In this document: one piece after another, positions 21,701 through 34,340 of the stretch
Position numbering within the stretch: position 1 is the stretch's first letter
How the letters are laid out: the number at the start of each line of letters is the position of its first letter
Origin: Siphonodentalium dalli
Lineage: Eukaryota; Mollusca; Scaphopoda; Gadilida; Siphonodentaliidae
Assembly: GCA_032622095.1 (NCBI GenBank)
Contig: CP136069.1
Coordinates: 166,650,394 to 166,714,393 of the forward strand
DNA: 64,000 nucleotides
Reading direction: 5' to 3'
Translations under genes and position numbers: made by a program
Notes under the pieces: model-generated
Seen by the model: the letters and a program-made list of their open reading frames with translations, nothing else
The model's database searches: none
Told to the model about the DNA's origin: nothing

Positions 21701-24700
21701 ATCCGGATACCATTATTTTTAGTAGACCTTAGATGCCTTCATTCGCTAGAGATTTCGCGGTCCTCCTCCCATTAGTTTCTGAGTATTTCCAATTAAACAG
21801 AAAACGGCCGCAGTAGAAAAACAATATACTTCCTTGGTTACACCATGGAAGTATAATAATAGGATCAATCATGAGTGGAAAGAATCGCAGTTTATGGACG
21901 GAAAATATGAAGTATGGTGATTATATGTTGTCCTAATATGTGTAGGTTGATCTCAAGTGTTTGGACGTGACCCCACCCCTGCCTCGAAATTGGGTGACGG
22001 GATTGGGAAAACATCAACCCCTGGCACAAACTGCTAAGTTTGAGGCCCCGTAACTTCGTCAGTTTCCAACGGATTTTAAAGTTGTTTCCAGTTTTGTGAT
22101 TTGCGGCTGACATAGATTGCATAGTATAAATTTCATCTGATTTGGAGACGGATAACACTTTGATTATTGGAAAGCATATGGGCCCAAATTCAAACTTGTA
22201 CGGCCAAAATCTCCGCCATTTTCCAACGTATTTACGATCTGTGTTCAGCTTCGAGATCGGCTGATGTTGCAGATATTATATTCCAAGTTTCATCTGATTC
22301 CGAGAAGAATTAAAATTCGGCACCACGGACCACCCCTCCCCAGACCCACAATAATGAACCGACACTGGCAAAATTTGGCCCACCGCGTGCCGTCTCCAGT
22401 CCGTACGCATTTTCGTATCAGATGACATCCTATGTTCGATATCTTCGGAGGAGATGTGTTATCAAGCACATGGGCCCAAAATTGCAAAGTTTGAGGGCCC
22501 GCGATTCTTTTAGTTTTCGATGGATTTTCGAAATTTTTCCAGTTTCTAGATCGGCTGATGTTGCAGATGTTATATTCCAAGTTTCATCTGATTCCGAGAA
22601 GAATTAAAAATTGGTACCACGGACCACCCCTCCCCAGACCCACAATAATGAACCGACACTGGCAAAATTTGGCCCACCGCGTGCCCTCTTCCGTCCGCAC
22701 ACGTTGGCGTATCAGCTGACATCCAAACTTCGACATCTTCGGAGGAGATGTGTTATCAAGCACATGGGCCCAAATTGCAAACTTTGAGGGCCCGTAACTC
22801 TTGCATTTCTTCTCGGATTTCAAAAATCCTTTCCGGTATGAGTTTGTTTTCGTTCGGGAAATACATAAACTTAAATATATGAATGTCAATCAAAATTTTA
22901 TTTTGCAAACAATTTGCCCCCCACCCCAGTGTCAAAATATATGTCCGACCCTGTCAAAATTTCCTTCTCTGACTAAACTGACAACGGTCAACACGACTAT
23001 GAAAACCACATGCAGTTATCTGGAATGATACAAGAGGACAACAGAGTACAATCAAATAGAGGTTTGCCAACTATGGGCGGTAACTCCTCAGGGAAAGCGC
23101 GGACACAAGTTCTGATGCCCGTGGGCAGTAGGGCATATCGAGATGTGCATACAGTCCAATTTTCAATGCTCTGCTCCTTATAATTTCCGAGATAATAAAA
23201 TGACATTTTTTCATATAAAGGGAGATAACTCCACGGGGTAAATGCGGACAATATCCGTTATGAGCCAAAGGCATAGAACTCATTTACCCCAACATACTTA
23301 CCAAACTTGTGTTTTCTAGTACTAATACATTCCGAGATTTGGGCGTTGAAAAATACTGTAGTATAATAATAATAATAATAATAATGAAAAATAATCGAAA
23401 AAGGGCCATAACTCTGTTAAAAGATATTGGACCAACATCCGGATACCATTATTTTTAGTAGACCTTAGATGCCTTCATTCGCTAGAGATTTCGCGGTCCT
23501 CCTCCCATTAGTTTCTGAGTATTTCCAATTAAACAGAAAACGGCCGCAGTAGAAAAACAATATACTTCCTTGGTTACACCATGGAAGTATAATAATAGGA
23601 TCAATCATGAGTGGAAAGAATCGCAGTTTATGGACGGAAAATATGAAGTATGGTGATTATATGTTGTCCTAATATGTGTAGGTTGATCTCAAGTGTTTGG
23701 ACGTGACCCCACCCCTGCCTCGAAATTGGGTGACGGGATTGGGAAAACATCAACCCCTGGCACAAACTGCTAAGTTTGAGGCCCCGTAACTTCGTCAGTT
23801 TCCAACGGATTTTAAAGTTGTTTCCAGTTTTGTGATTTGCGGCTGACATAGATTGCATAGTATAAATTTCATCTGATTTGGAGACGGATAACACTTTGAT
23901 TATTGGAAAGCATATGGGCCCAAATTCAAACTTGTACGGCCAAAATCTCCGCCATTTTCCAACGTATTTACGATCTGTGTTCAGCTTCGAGATCGGCTGA
24001 TGTTGCAGATATTATATTCCAAGTTTCATCTGATTCCGAGAAGAATTAAAATTCGGCACCACGGACCACCCCTCCCCAGACCCACAATAATGAACCGACA
24101 CTGGCAAAATTTGGCCCACCGCGTGCCGTCTCCAGTCCGTACGCATTTTCGTATCAGATGACATCCTATGTTCGATATCTTCGGAGGAGATGTGTTATCA
24201 AGCACATGGGCCCAAAATTGCAAAGTTTGAGGGCCCGCGATTCTTTTAGTTTTCGATGGATTTTCGAAATTTTTCCAGTTTCTAGATCGGCTGATGTTGC
24301 AGATGTTATATTCCAAGTTTCATCTGATTCCGAGAAGAATTAAAAATTGGTACCACGGACCACCCCTCCCCAGACCCACAATAATGAACCGACACTGGCA
24401 AAATTTGGCCCACCGCGTGCCCTCTTCCGTCCGCACACGTTGGCGTATCAGCTGACATCCAAACTTCGACATCTTCGGAGGAGATGTGTTATCAAGCACA
24501 TGGGCCCAAATTGCAAACTTTGAGGGCCCGTAACTCTTGCATTTCTTCTCGGATTTCAAAAATCCTTTCCGGTATGAGTTTGTTTTCGTTCGGGAAATAC
24601 ATAAACTTAAATATATGAATGTCAATCAAAATTTTATTTTGCAAACAATTTGCCCCCCACCCCAGTGTCAAAATATATGTCCGACCCTGTCAAAATTTCC

Positions 24701-25112
24701 TTCTCTGACTAAACTGACAACGGTCAACACGACTATGAAAACCACATGCAGTTATCTGGAATGATACAAGAGGACAACAGAGTACAATCAAATAGAGGTT
24801 TGCCAACTATGGGCGGTAACTCCTCAGGGAAAGCGCGGACACAAGTTCTGATGCCCGTGGGCAGTAGGGCATATCGAGATGTGCATACAGTCCAATTTTC
24901 AATGCTCTGCTCCTTATAATTTCCGAGATAATAAAATGACATTTTTTCATATAAAGGGAGATAACTCCACGGGGTAAATGCGGACAATATCCGTTATGAG
25001 CCAAAGGCATAGAACTCATTTACCCCAACATACTTACCAAACTTGTGTTTTCTAGTACTAATACATTCCGAGATTTGGGCGTTGAAAAATACTGTAGTAT
25101 AATAATAATAAT
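15791..25112 (+). repeat. HLE tandem array, 1736-bp unit, 5.4 near-identical copies
   Basis: Units start at 15791, 17527, 19263, 20999, 22735 and 24471 (last partial). Spacing is exactly 1736 throughout, and every region I compared is identical, including the ATA tract. Internal order is CTTTGAGGGCCC module, CCCCCCACCCC, GGGCGGTAACTCC, GGGAGATAACTCC, (ATA)n, B module with hairpin, a ~160-bp core and two 294-bp sub-repeats. The left edge cuts into the exon-like block at ATAAAATGA|ATCTTCGG. The right edge is inside (ATA)n. The recurrent frames of 61-101 codons on both strands lack domains and are shadows. Confidence 0.93.
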
Positions 25113-25158
25113 AACTAGAGGGTTAAAATTCTGGCCTGCAGAATTTTGATACTTCCAT
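25097..25158 (+). mobile_element. HLE boundary: (ATA)n - ACTAG - AAAATTCTG hairpin - GATACTTCC
   Basis: CTAG is at 25115-25118. An inverted repeat AAAATTCTG (25125-25133), loop GCCTG, CAGAATTTT (25139-25147) follows directly, then GATACTTCCAT. The palindrome is unrelated to those at 4332 and 7686, but order and spacing match. Confidence 0.55.
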
Positions 25159-25575
25159 ATAAATTCCCCATCCCCGACCACCATCCATAATTTAATCATC
25201 TACCCACCACTATCCAATCCTTACACATAAACCACCCCATAACCCTAATATTGGCAGCCAATCCATAATCATAACCATTTCCACAGCCCTATCCACAGCA
25301 CTTAACTCTAACCCAATAAAATATCCTTACCAAATACATTGCCCTCCTGCAAACCATATTCATAGCCGTACCTTGGACCATTACCAAAACTCTTTCGATG
25401 AGCCTAGTCATACATACAAGCGTACCCACAACCAAATCCTTTGCATAACTGACACCGTCACAATTTTAACATTAACAATATCCACAATTCTAACCCAATT
25501 TATAAACCATATCCTGACCATAACGTTAACATTAATCCTAACCCTGATATACACATATCTATAAGCCTATACTTA
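25159..25575 (+). repeat. G-depleted (C/A-rich) stretch with CCATAA/CCCTAA-like motifs
   Basis: Guanine is nearly absent from the plus strand for ~400 bp, with short motifs such as CCATAACCCTAA, CTAACCCAAT and CCTAACCCTGA scattered through it. The motifs are irregular, so this is not a functional telomere tract; a decayed simple repeat is likely. A 63-codon frame (25373-25564) rich in Thr, Ile and Leu is a by-product of the composition. Confidence 0.6.
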
Positions 25576-26040
25576 ATGTATTATATAGTTATCAGGGTAT
25601 AAAATATTAAATATGAGTAAAGAATTCTGTCCGGAAATGAGTCTATTGATTAATATTGATTTCATTTCGAATATCTTCTGGTCTAATAATGTGTGGTTGT
25701 TTAGCTAACGAACAATAGTGGTTACTGTTACCAGCGACCAGGTATGTTCTAAAAATAAATCAATAACTTGTCCCAATTAAACATCTCATTTCATAATAAA
25801 ATATTCGAAAAAATTCAACATTAGCTGATAGAAGTCTTACTGGACATGGATCTTCAATTCATATTTATTATTTTGGACCCACAAACTATTTCAAACTTGT
25901 TATTTAAAGAGATAGTCATATTGTTAACCCTTCACATTAATTTTCCTATGTGTATACAGTCATCCGGGAGTATTTTTCTGCATGATAAGTGAATACATGT
26001 AATATCTATCGGTCACTTAATCCTGATTAACTAAGTGCGT
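25576..26040. other. AT-rich DNA, nothing recognised
   Basis: No repeat shared with the rest of the window, no convincing ORF and no RNA gene were seen. It is one of the few apparently single-copy stretches here and would make a useful unique anchor. Confidence 0.5.
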
Positions 26041-27160
26041 ATTCATTTGAAAAGTTAAAAAAATCATCGAATTTGCACGTGGATAGTACCGACCACATCC
26101 AATTTGCGTTATCTCGATTTCTTCATTTATTTCTTTGCAAGATTTACTTGAAGTTGCCAAAAGCCTCGATCAACCGATGCGCGTTCTCTGTTAGACGGAT
26201 TGCTTTTATACCACAGTCAAACTTCCAGGATGTATATATGGTATACTGAGACACATGCTCACGCATTTCACTCACTCCTTCATTAGTCTGCTTGAATTTC
26301 GACTTTTGCCATATATCGATGTAGGCGTATTCCTATGCATGTAGTACGCATTACGCTATATATCGTCGCCACGAGTGGATCCTTTGTTCTGAAACTTAAG
26401 CAATCGCACCAGTGTTGGGCGTTGATATCCCCTATCACATCCACTCGTCAGCAAAATTTTATCTCCATATTTTATTTTTTTCAAGAATTTTTGAACTTTC
26501 GGTTTTTGTTGGAATTTGCCAATATGTACCCACCTGAACACGAGCTTTCCGTTGGTCGGTTTGCTTTGTAAGTAGAGCGGTCAAACGTTGGGATGTTACC
26601 AAAAATATATCAACGTACCCGCTCCTGCATTACATCGCTCCTTCATTAACACGGTCGGATTTGGCGAGGTAAATAGCTTAGTGATACAGCACTTAAATAT
26701 ACTTGTTAACATTATAAAGCCTCGCCACGAGTAAACCTTGTCCCTTAGCGCAAATTAAGCAGACATCGATAAGTTGCGTTTGGGTACTATCTATCATATC
26801 CACTATTCAAATTTTGTTTATCTCGATGTTTGATTTTTAGACAATTTTTCCCCCTTTGATTTTCGTTGGAATTTGCAAAAAGTCTGAACCGACCGGAAGC
26901 TCACTCGCTGTTTGACAGTTTGCTATTATAGCAGAGCTATCAAACTTTGGGAGCCTACCTACGCGATACCGCACTACCTGCTCCTGCATTAACCTTGCTC
27001 ACCAATTAGCCCGTTTGAATTTGGAGCCAAAAATAGGTAATTTTCTTGTACATGCCGTAGATCGGTAACGATTGGGAATTAAAAACATGCCAGCGAAAAA
27101 ATTCAGTCCGCACCACTCTCCCCATTCGGAATATGCAACAAAAATATTATACCGCTGGAC
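26041..27160 (+). repeat. Diverged ~350-bp tandem repeats, about three copies
   Basis: CATCCACTCGTC-like landmarks at about 26093, 26434 and 26793 (spacing 341-360), each followed by TTATCTCGAT/CCATAT-TTTGATTTT, a CCCACCTGAACAC-like block, a GTTTGCTTTTATA block and GAGCGGTCAAAC. Clearly homologous to 8000-9080 but more diverged. Ends in ATTCGGAATATGCAA, shared with 54185-54205. Confidence 0.6.
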
Positions 27161-27162
27161 TT

Positions 27163-27163
<1 letters not shown>

Positions 27164-27196
<33 letters not shown>
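27164..27196 (-). repeat. Poly-T tract (33 T), poly-A on minus strand
   Basis: Uninterrupted T run beginning after ACTTG at a point where homology to the 54.2-kb repeat stops. On the minus strand it would be the poly-A tail of a retroposed sequence, but I see no second element end or target duplication. Confidence 0.75.
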
Positions 27197-27199
<3 letters not shown>

Positions 27200-27231
27200 A
27201 AATCTGCCGTTTACATCCGCCACCGGTCAGC

Positions 27232-27310
27232 CTGGTCTCACCACCCTGGGCCTGGTTTCACCACCCCGACCTGGTATCATTACCCAGCATGGTTTCGTCA
27301 CCTCCCTGGT
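27232..27310 (+). repeat. ~19-bp minisatellite, about four copies
   Basis: CTGGTNTCACCACCC-type units start at 27232, 27252, 27271, 27289 (as ATGGTTTCGTCACC) and a stub at 27305. It is GC-richer than its surroundings and lies just 3' of the poly-T tract. Confidence 0.65.
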
Positions 27311-27354
27311 TATGCTTCATTCTCTCCCATGCTCCTTCATTAGCCAAATTATTT

Positions 27355-30300
27355 AATTTTCGATGGTCTGTAACTTGGACATTTCTCAACCGATTTACAA
27401 AATTCTTTCAGGAGGATCATTAGTACACCCTATAGATACACGACAGTAAAAATAGTTGAAATCATCGAAAAAAAAAATTGCGAAAATTTTGCCCCCACCC
27501 AAAACCCCAAAATATAAGTCCGTCCCTGTTCAAAACTTGTTTTCGTAGCAAGTTGATAACGGGTAACTACATAAAAGCTCTCAAATATGGATACCGTGCA
27601 TGTTATAGGCGGTTACATGATATGAAATAAATCGAATTTTGCGAATCATGGGCGACAACTCTGTAGAAAAAGCGCGGACATAAATTATAATGTATGGATT
27701 CAATAGGGAATCCTGAGTTCTACATATGGTCCAAATTTTTAGTCTCTGCTGCTCATACTTTTCGAGATACAGCAACCCCATATTTTCACAAACAGGGAGA
27801 TAACTCTGTAAACCAAACGCGGACAACATTCTATATACTCTTATTAGTTAGAAATAGTATAGGTCTATATGCATACGAAATTTCAGCTCCCTATCTCTTG
27901 TACTTCCGGAGATATAAGAGTTGAAAAATTGCTTAGAATAATAATAATAGAGGAGAAAAATAATAAATTGAATAACAATATACTTCCATATTAAAATATG
28001 GAAGTATAATAAGGGATTCGCACGGAATTGATTGGTATGTCGATAGTATGGTTTATTGACATTTCTGTGTTCAGTTGGAACGTTCTGGTGTGACCCCCAC
28101 CCTTGCCTCGGAATTAGGTGATGCGTGTAGAAAAGTCGCCATATCTCGGCCAATCTTCGAGATATCGAGCTAATTTTTGCGTCATTGTGTTCGCATTTGA
28201 TGCCCCTTTAATATTTAGTAGGGTTCTAGTAAGATATTGTGGCGATATTCTTCTATATAGAAGTATATTAATGCTGTTCAGTACATACATTTCGATTATA
28301 TCTGGCTTCCATCGACATAATAAGGCAAGTCGGTAATCGTTTAAATGTATTATAAATTCCCCACCGAATGACACTAAACAATTGACGATTGGTTGAAGGA
28401 ATTTGAATTCATAGTGCATCTTCTGTAAACTTGAAAAAAATGAAGGGGCCACAATTTCTACATTTTTCAACCGATTCACAAAATTCACTCATAATTGTAC
28501 TCGGTACATCTTATAGATACTTCACAACAATTTTGGTTCAAATCGGAGACCAAAAAAATATGACAATTTTTGCCCCCTCCCTAATATGGACCAATGTTTT
28601 TGGATCTTCGTCAAAATTGCACCATTTCGTCTTCTTTCTATGGATAACACGCTCACATAGACCAAATCCAGTTCGCGTGCGTCGTCTAGGAGGAGTTTTG
28701 TCCACAAGCACTTTCTCCTCAATCGATGTATGAATACAATTTTCGATGGTCTGTAACTTGGACATTTCTCAACCGATTTACAAAATTCTTTCAGGAGGAT
28801 CATTAGTACACCCTATAGATACACGACAGTAAAAATAGTTGAAATCATCGAAAAAAAAAATTGCGAAAATTTTGCCCCCACCCAAAACCCCAAAATATAA
28901 GTCCGTCCCTGTTCAAAACTTGTTTTCGTAGCAAGTTGATAACGGGTAACTACATAAAAGCTCTCAAATATGGATACCGTGCATGTTATAGGCGGTTACA
29001 TGATATGAAATAAATCGAATTTTGCGAATCATGGGCGACAACTCTGTAGAAAAAGCGCGGACATAAATTATAATGTATGGATTCAATAGGGAATCCTGAG
29101 TTCTACATATGGTCCAAATTTTTAGTCTCTGCTGCTCATACTTTTCGAGATACAGCAACCCCATATTTTCACAAACAGGGAGATAACTCTGTAAACCAAA
29201 CGCGGACAACATTCTATATACTCTTATTAGTTAGAAATAGTATAGGTCTATATGCATACGAAATTTCAGCTCCCTATCTCTTGTACTTCCGGAGATATAA
29301 GAGTTGAAAAATTGCTTAGAATAATAATAATAGAGGAGAAAAATAATAAATTGAATAACAATATACTTCCATATTAAAATATGGAAGTATAATAAGGGAT
29401 TCGCACGGAATTGATTGGTATGTCGATAGTATGGTTTATTGACATTTCTGTGTTCAGTTGGAACGTTCTGGTGTGACCCCCACCCTTGCCTCGGAATTAG
29501 GTGATGCGTGTAGAAAAGTCGCCATATCTCGGCCAATCTTCGAGATATCGAGCTAATTTTTGCGTCATTGTGTTCGCATTTGATGCCCCTTTAATATTTA
29601 GTAGGGTTCTAGTAAGATATTGTGGCGATATTCTTCTATATAGAAGTATATTAATGCTGTTCAGTACATACATTTCGATTATATCTGGCTTCCATCGACA
29701 TAATAAGGCAAGTCGGTAATCGTTTAAATGTATTATAAATTCCCCACCGAATGACACTAAACAATTGACGATTGGTTGAAGGAATTTGAATTCATAGTGC
29801 ATCTTCTGTAAACTTGAAAAAAATGAAGGGGCCACAATTTCTACATTTTTCAACCGATTCACAAAATTCACTCATAATTGTACTCGGTACATCTTATAGA
29901 TACTTCACAACAATTTTGGTTCAAATCGGAGACCAAAAAAATATGACAATTTTTGCCCCCTCCCTAATATGGACCAATGTTTTTGGATCTTCGTCAAAAT
30001 TGCACCATTTCGTCTTCTTTCTATGGATAACACGCTCACATAGACCAAATCCAGTTCGCGTGCGTCGTCTAGGAGGAGTTTTGTCCACAAGCACTTTCTC
30101 CTCAATCGATGTATGAATACAATTTTCGATGGTCTGTAACTTGGACATTTCTCAACCGATTTACAAAATTCTTTCAGGAGGATCATTAGTACACCCTATA
30201 GATACACGACAGTAAAAATAGTTGAAATCATCGAAAAAAAAAATTGCGAAAATTTTGCCCCCACCCAAAACCCCAAAATATAAGTCCGTCCCTGTTCAAA

Positions 30301-30777
30301 ACTTGTTTTCGTAGCAAGTTGATAACGGGTAACTACATAAAAGCTCTCAAATATGGATACCGTGCATGTTATAGGCGGTTACATGATATGAAATAAATCG
30401 AATTTTGCGAATCATGGGCGACAACTCTGTAGAAAAAGCGCGGACATAAATTATAATGTATGGATTCAATAGGGAATCCTGAGTTCTACATATGGTCCAA
30501 ATTTTTAGTCTCTGCTGCTCATACTTTTCGAGATACAGCAACCCCATATTTTCACAAACAGGGAGATAACTCTGTAAACCAAACGCGGACAACATTCTAT
30601 ATACTCTTATTAGTTAGAAATAGTATAGGTCTATATGCATACGAAATTTCAGCTCCCTATCTCTTGTACTTCCGGAGATATAAGAGTTGAAAAATTGCTT
30701 AGAATAATAATAATAGAGGAGAAAAATAATAAATTGAATAACAATATACTTCCATATTAAAATATGGAAGTATAATA
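27355..30777 (+). repeat. HLE-subfamily tandem array, 1383-bp unit, 2.5 copies
   Basis: Units start at 27355, 28738 and 30121 (partial). The unit is diverged from the others but keeps the grammar: GGTCTGTAACTTGG, CCCCCACCC, GGGCGACAACTCTG, GGGAGATAACTCTG, GAGATATAAGAG, an AATAATAATAG tract, a hairpin, GTGACCCCCACCC and CGCCATATCTCGG. Copies look identical. The array ends after the type II hairpin, inside ATA repeats, and joins a B module. Frames of 72-124 codons occur on both strands; none has a recognisable domain. Confidence 0.9.
27979..28008 (+). other. Type II terminal hairpin (14-bp perfect arms)
   Basis: TATACTTCCATATT, AA, AATATGGAAGTATA. Relative to type I, one G in the left arm is A and its partner C in the right arm is T, so pairing is preserved. 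Repeats at +1383 and +2766. Confidence 0.85.
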
Positions 30778-31210
30778 ATAATGAAAAATAATCGAAAAAG
30801 GGCCATAACTCTGTTAAAAGATATTGGACCAACATCCGGATACCATTATTTTTAGTAGACCTTAGATGCCTTCATTCGCTAGAGATTTCGCGGTCCTCCT
30901 CCCATTAGTTTCTGAGTATTTCCAATTAAACAGAAAACGGCCGCAGTAGAAAAACAATATACTTCCTTGGTTACACCATGGAAGTATAATAATAATAATA
31001 ATAATGAAAAATAATCGAAAAAGGGCCATAACTCTGTCAAAAGATATTGGACCAACATCTGGATACCATTATTTTTAGTAGACCTTAGATGCCTATATTC
31101 GCTAGAGATTTCGCGGTCCTCCTCCCATTAGTTTCTGAGTATTTTCAATTAAACAGAAAACGGCCGCAGTAGAAAAACAATATACTTCCTTGGTTACACC
31201 ATGGAAGTAT
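30778..31210 (+). repeat. Two tandem B modules
   Basis: The first resembles the B module of the 1736-bp array (GTTAAAAGATATT, CCTTCATTC). The second is the CATCTGGATACC/CCTATATTC subtype seen at 5939-6150. Different subtypes side by side imply shuffling between loci rather than simple duplication. Confidence 0.8.
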
Positions 31211-33143
31211 AATAATAGGGCAAATCATGAGCTCAATAAATCGCAGTTAAGGGACGTAAAATATGAAGTAGGATGATTATCTCTTTCCCTTAACATGTGT
31301 GGGTTGATCTCAAGTGTTTGGAAGTGACCCCACCCCTGCCTCGAAATTGGGTGACGGGATTGGAAAATAGTCAAACCCGGCCCAAAATGCGAATTTTGAG
31401 AGCCCGTAACTCCGTTATTTTCCGATGGATTTTAAAATTGTTTTGAGTATTGTGATCAGCTAGTTACATTGATTATTTGTTATAAATTTTGTCTGATTCA
31501 GAGACGAATAACATTTTGTTTATTGGAAAGAATACGGGCCCACATTCAAAGTTTGAGGGCCTAAATCTCCGCCATTTTTTAACGGATTTACGATCTGTTT
31601 TCAGTTTTATGATCAACGTGTAAGGTAGATGTTATATACCAAGTTTCATATGATTCGGAGACGAACTAAATTTTGGTACCTCGGACCACCCCTCCCCTGA
31701 CCCACAGCACTGAACCGACACTTGCAAAATTTGGCACATCGCGTGCTCTCTTCAGACCGCGCGCACTGCGATATCAGATAACATCCTAAGTTCGAGATCT
31801 TCGGAGGAGATGAGGTCACAGGCACATGGGCCCAAATTTGCATAGTTTGAAGGACCGCAACTCCGTCATTTTTCAATGGATTTTCGAAATTGTTTCAGTT
31901 TCTAGATCGGTTGGCGGTGTAGATGTTACACTCCAAGTTTCATCTGATTCGGAGAAGAATAAAAAATTGGTACCCCGGACCGCCCCTCCCCTGATCCACA
32001 ACACTGAACCGACACTGGCAAAATTTGGCACATCACGTGCTCTCTTCAGCCCGCACGCACTGGGATATCAGACGACATCCAAAGTTCGACATCTTCGGAG
32101 GAGATAGGGTCACAAGCACATGGGACCGACACTTGCAAACTTTGAGGGCCCGTAACTCTTGCATTTCTTCTCGGATTACAAAAATCCTTTCCGGTATGGG
32201 TTTGTTGTCGTTCAGGGAATCTACATACTTAAATAGATGAATGTCAATAATAAAAAAAAATTGCGAAAATATTGCCCCCACCCCAGTGTAAAAATATATG
32301 TCCAACCCTGTCAAATTTTCTTCCTCGGACTAAGCTGACAACGGTCAACACGACTACAAAAACCAAATACAGTTATCTGGAATGATACGGGAGGACAACA
32401 GAGTACAATAAAATAGAGGTTTGCCAACTATGGGCGGTAACTCTTCAGGGAAAGCGCGGACCCAAGTTTTTATGCCCGTGGGCAGTAGTGCATATCGAGA
32501 TGTGCATACGGTCTAATTTTCGATGCTCTGCTTCTTATAATTTCCGAGATAATAAAATGACATTTTTTCAGATAAAGGGAGATAACTCCTCGGAGAAAAC
32601 GCGGACAATATTCTTTATGCGACGATGGCATACAACTCTTTGACCCAAAAATACGTACCAATATTTAGTGTGCTACTCCTGGTACTTTTCGAGTAATAAG
32701 GGTTGCAAAAGTGTCCAGTATAATAATAATAATAACTAGAGGTCAGATTCCATGGAATCAGATATACTTCCATGGTATTCCATCCCATCCCATCCCGTCC
32801 CGACCTGACCTTCAAAATGGTCAATCGAAGGTCAAATCGGGTAAAACATGCGGATTTCCACGAAATTTGATACCTAGGGGTACTTTTGTCCGGGGAGTCT
32901 TTTGGGCGGGTCAAGTCGTGACCCCGACCTGACATTGACATTCGAAATGGTAAGTTCAAGGTCAAATCGAGTAAAACGATCGGATTTCAACTAAATTTTA
33001 TACCTAGGAAAACTTTTGTCCGGGGAGTGTTTTGGACAGGTCAAATCGTGACAATAGGTTACTTTTACAGTAGAGCGGACATACCTATATAGTATATCGG
33101 TGAGCATATTCATGCATTTGCCTTGCTTCTTGCTAAGTCCGTT

Positions 33144-33487
33144 TGAATTTGCGTCATGATTGATTGATTGATTGATTGGGGTTTTATGTCGCTTTAGCCA
33201 CTAAGGCCATATCACGACATTGCCAGTTTTAATGGTGGAGGAAATCCGCACACTTACGGCTAATCTAACAGTGATTTCAATGGCTGATAAACTCGTCGAC
33301 CATGTGCGGCAAACCACCGGCCATCGGCAAGTAATTGACAACTTTCCCAGATAACGATTTCGAGTTACAAAGTCCACGATGGAAACATGTGGATTTGAAC
33401 CCTTATCGCCAGCGCTGGAAGGCGAAACGGCTTGGAGTTGTACCCCTAACCGATTGAGCCACCGAGGCCCCTGAATTTGCGTCATGA
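33144..33487 (-). mobile_element. tRNA-derived SINE, copy 2
   Basis: Same insertion as at 8084, with the same 16-bp target duplication (33144-33159 and 33472-33487). The tail has fewer GATT repeats, and a CTG-to-TTG change is seen near 33333. It was inherited through the segmental duplication rather than inserted independently. Confidence 0.88.
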
Positions 33488-34250
33488 AGAGAGGGTTTGA
33501 ATTTGAGTAATATATATCACCCGTCACAACGTTATACGCTACCAGGGTTAAACCGTTCAATATAAATTATTAAAAAGTGTACTAATCTTGCGTATATATA
33601 CTACTTATCACATCCACTCATCGAAAAGTTTTTATCTCAATATATGATTTTCGGAGTAATTTTGCCCATTTGATCTTCGGTGGAATTTTCCAAATCTGAA
33701 CCCACCCGACACAAACACTCCCTTGAGCAGGTTGCGTTTATATTAGAGAGGTCAAATTTTAGAGTCATACCTACAGTATACCGGCTTATGTACCACCGCA
33801 TTAAACTCGCTCCTACATCGGTCCGTTTGGATTTGGGGCTAAAAATCGGCTAGTGATAGACTACAGAAGTATACATATTTATGATATATAGCGTTGTCAC
33901 GAGTAAACCGTTCCATCTGAAAATTAGAAAATTGCGCTCTAGATGCGCGTGAACACTAGCTATCAGATGTACTCGTCAAAAAAAATTATCTCGATGTTTG
34001 AATTTGAAGTATAGCGGTCAAGATTTGGGGGGGGGGGGGCGTGAATAGAATATCCAAATGTACCTGCTACATTACCTTGCTCTTTAATTAGCCCTTTTGG
34101 ATTTGGTGGGAAGAATAGGTGCATTTTCCTGTTCCCCGTATAGCGGAAAGGGGTATATATATATAGTCACGCATTTCAATCAGTTTGGATATACAGTTTA
34201 AATATACACAGTTATATGCCTATATATTTAATACTAATATATTTTTAACA

Positions 34251-34340
34251 GCGCAGTCCGTAGACCAGTGGTGAGAGCGTCAAACCCTCAGTTTGTGTTT
34301 TATTGCGACGTGAGTTCGAATCCCGTCAAATTATCTTTTT
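34251..34340 (+). pseudogene. tRNA-like sequence (spacer block 3, copy a)
   Basis: Same as 9210 but the 5' flank lacks CTTATAAATTA, which moves it closer to the upstream ATATATTT. Confidence 0.55.

Noticed and set aside
15791-25112. CRISPR-like array
   Set aside because: Repeat units are 1.7 kb without short repeat/spacer structure; this is eukaryotic satellite-type DNA.
25373-25564. 63-codon Thr/Ile/Leu-rich frame
   Set aside because: Product of the guanine-depleted stretch, which rarely encodes stops on this strand.
25159-25575. Real telomeric repeat
   Set aside because: CCCTAA-like motifs are scattered and irregular, with no run of consecutive units.
26999-27356. Frames with poly-Phe or poly-Lys
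   Set aside because: They are translations of the 33-T tract.
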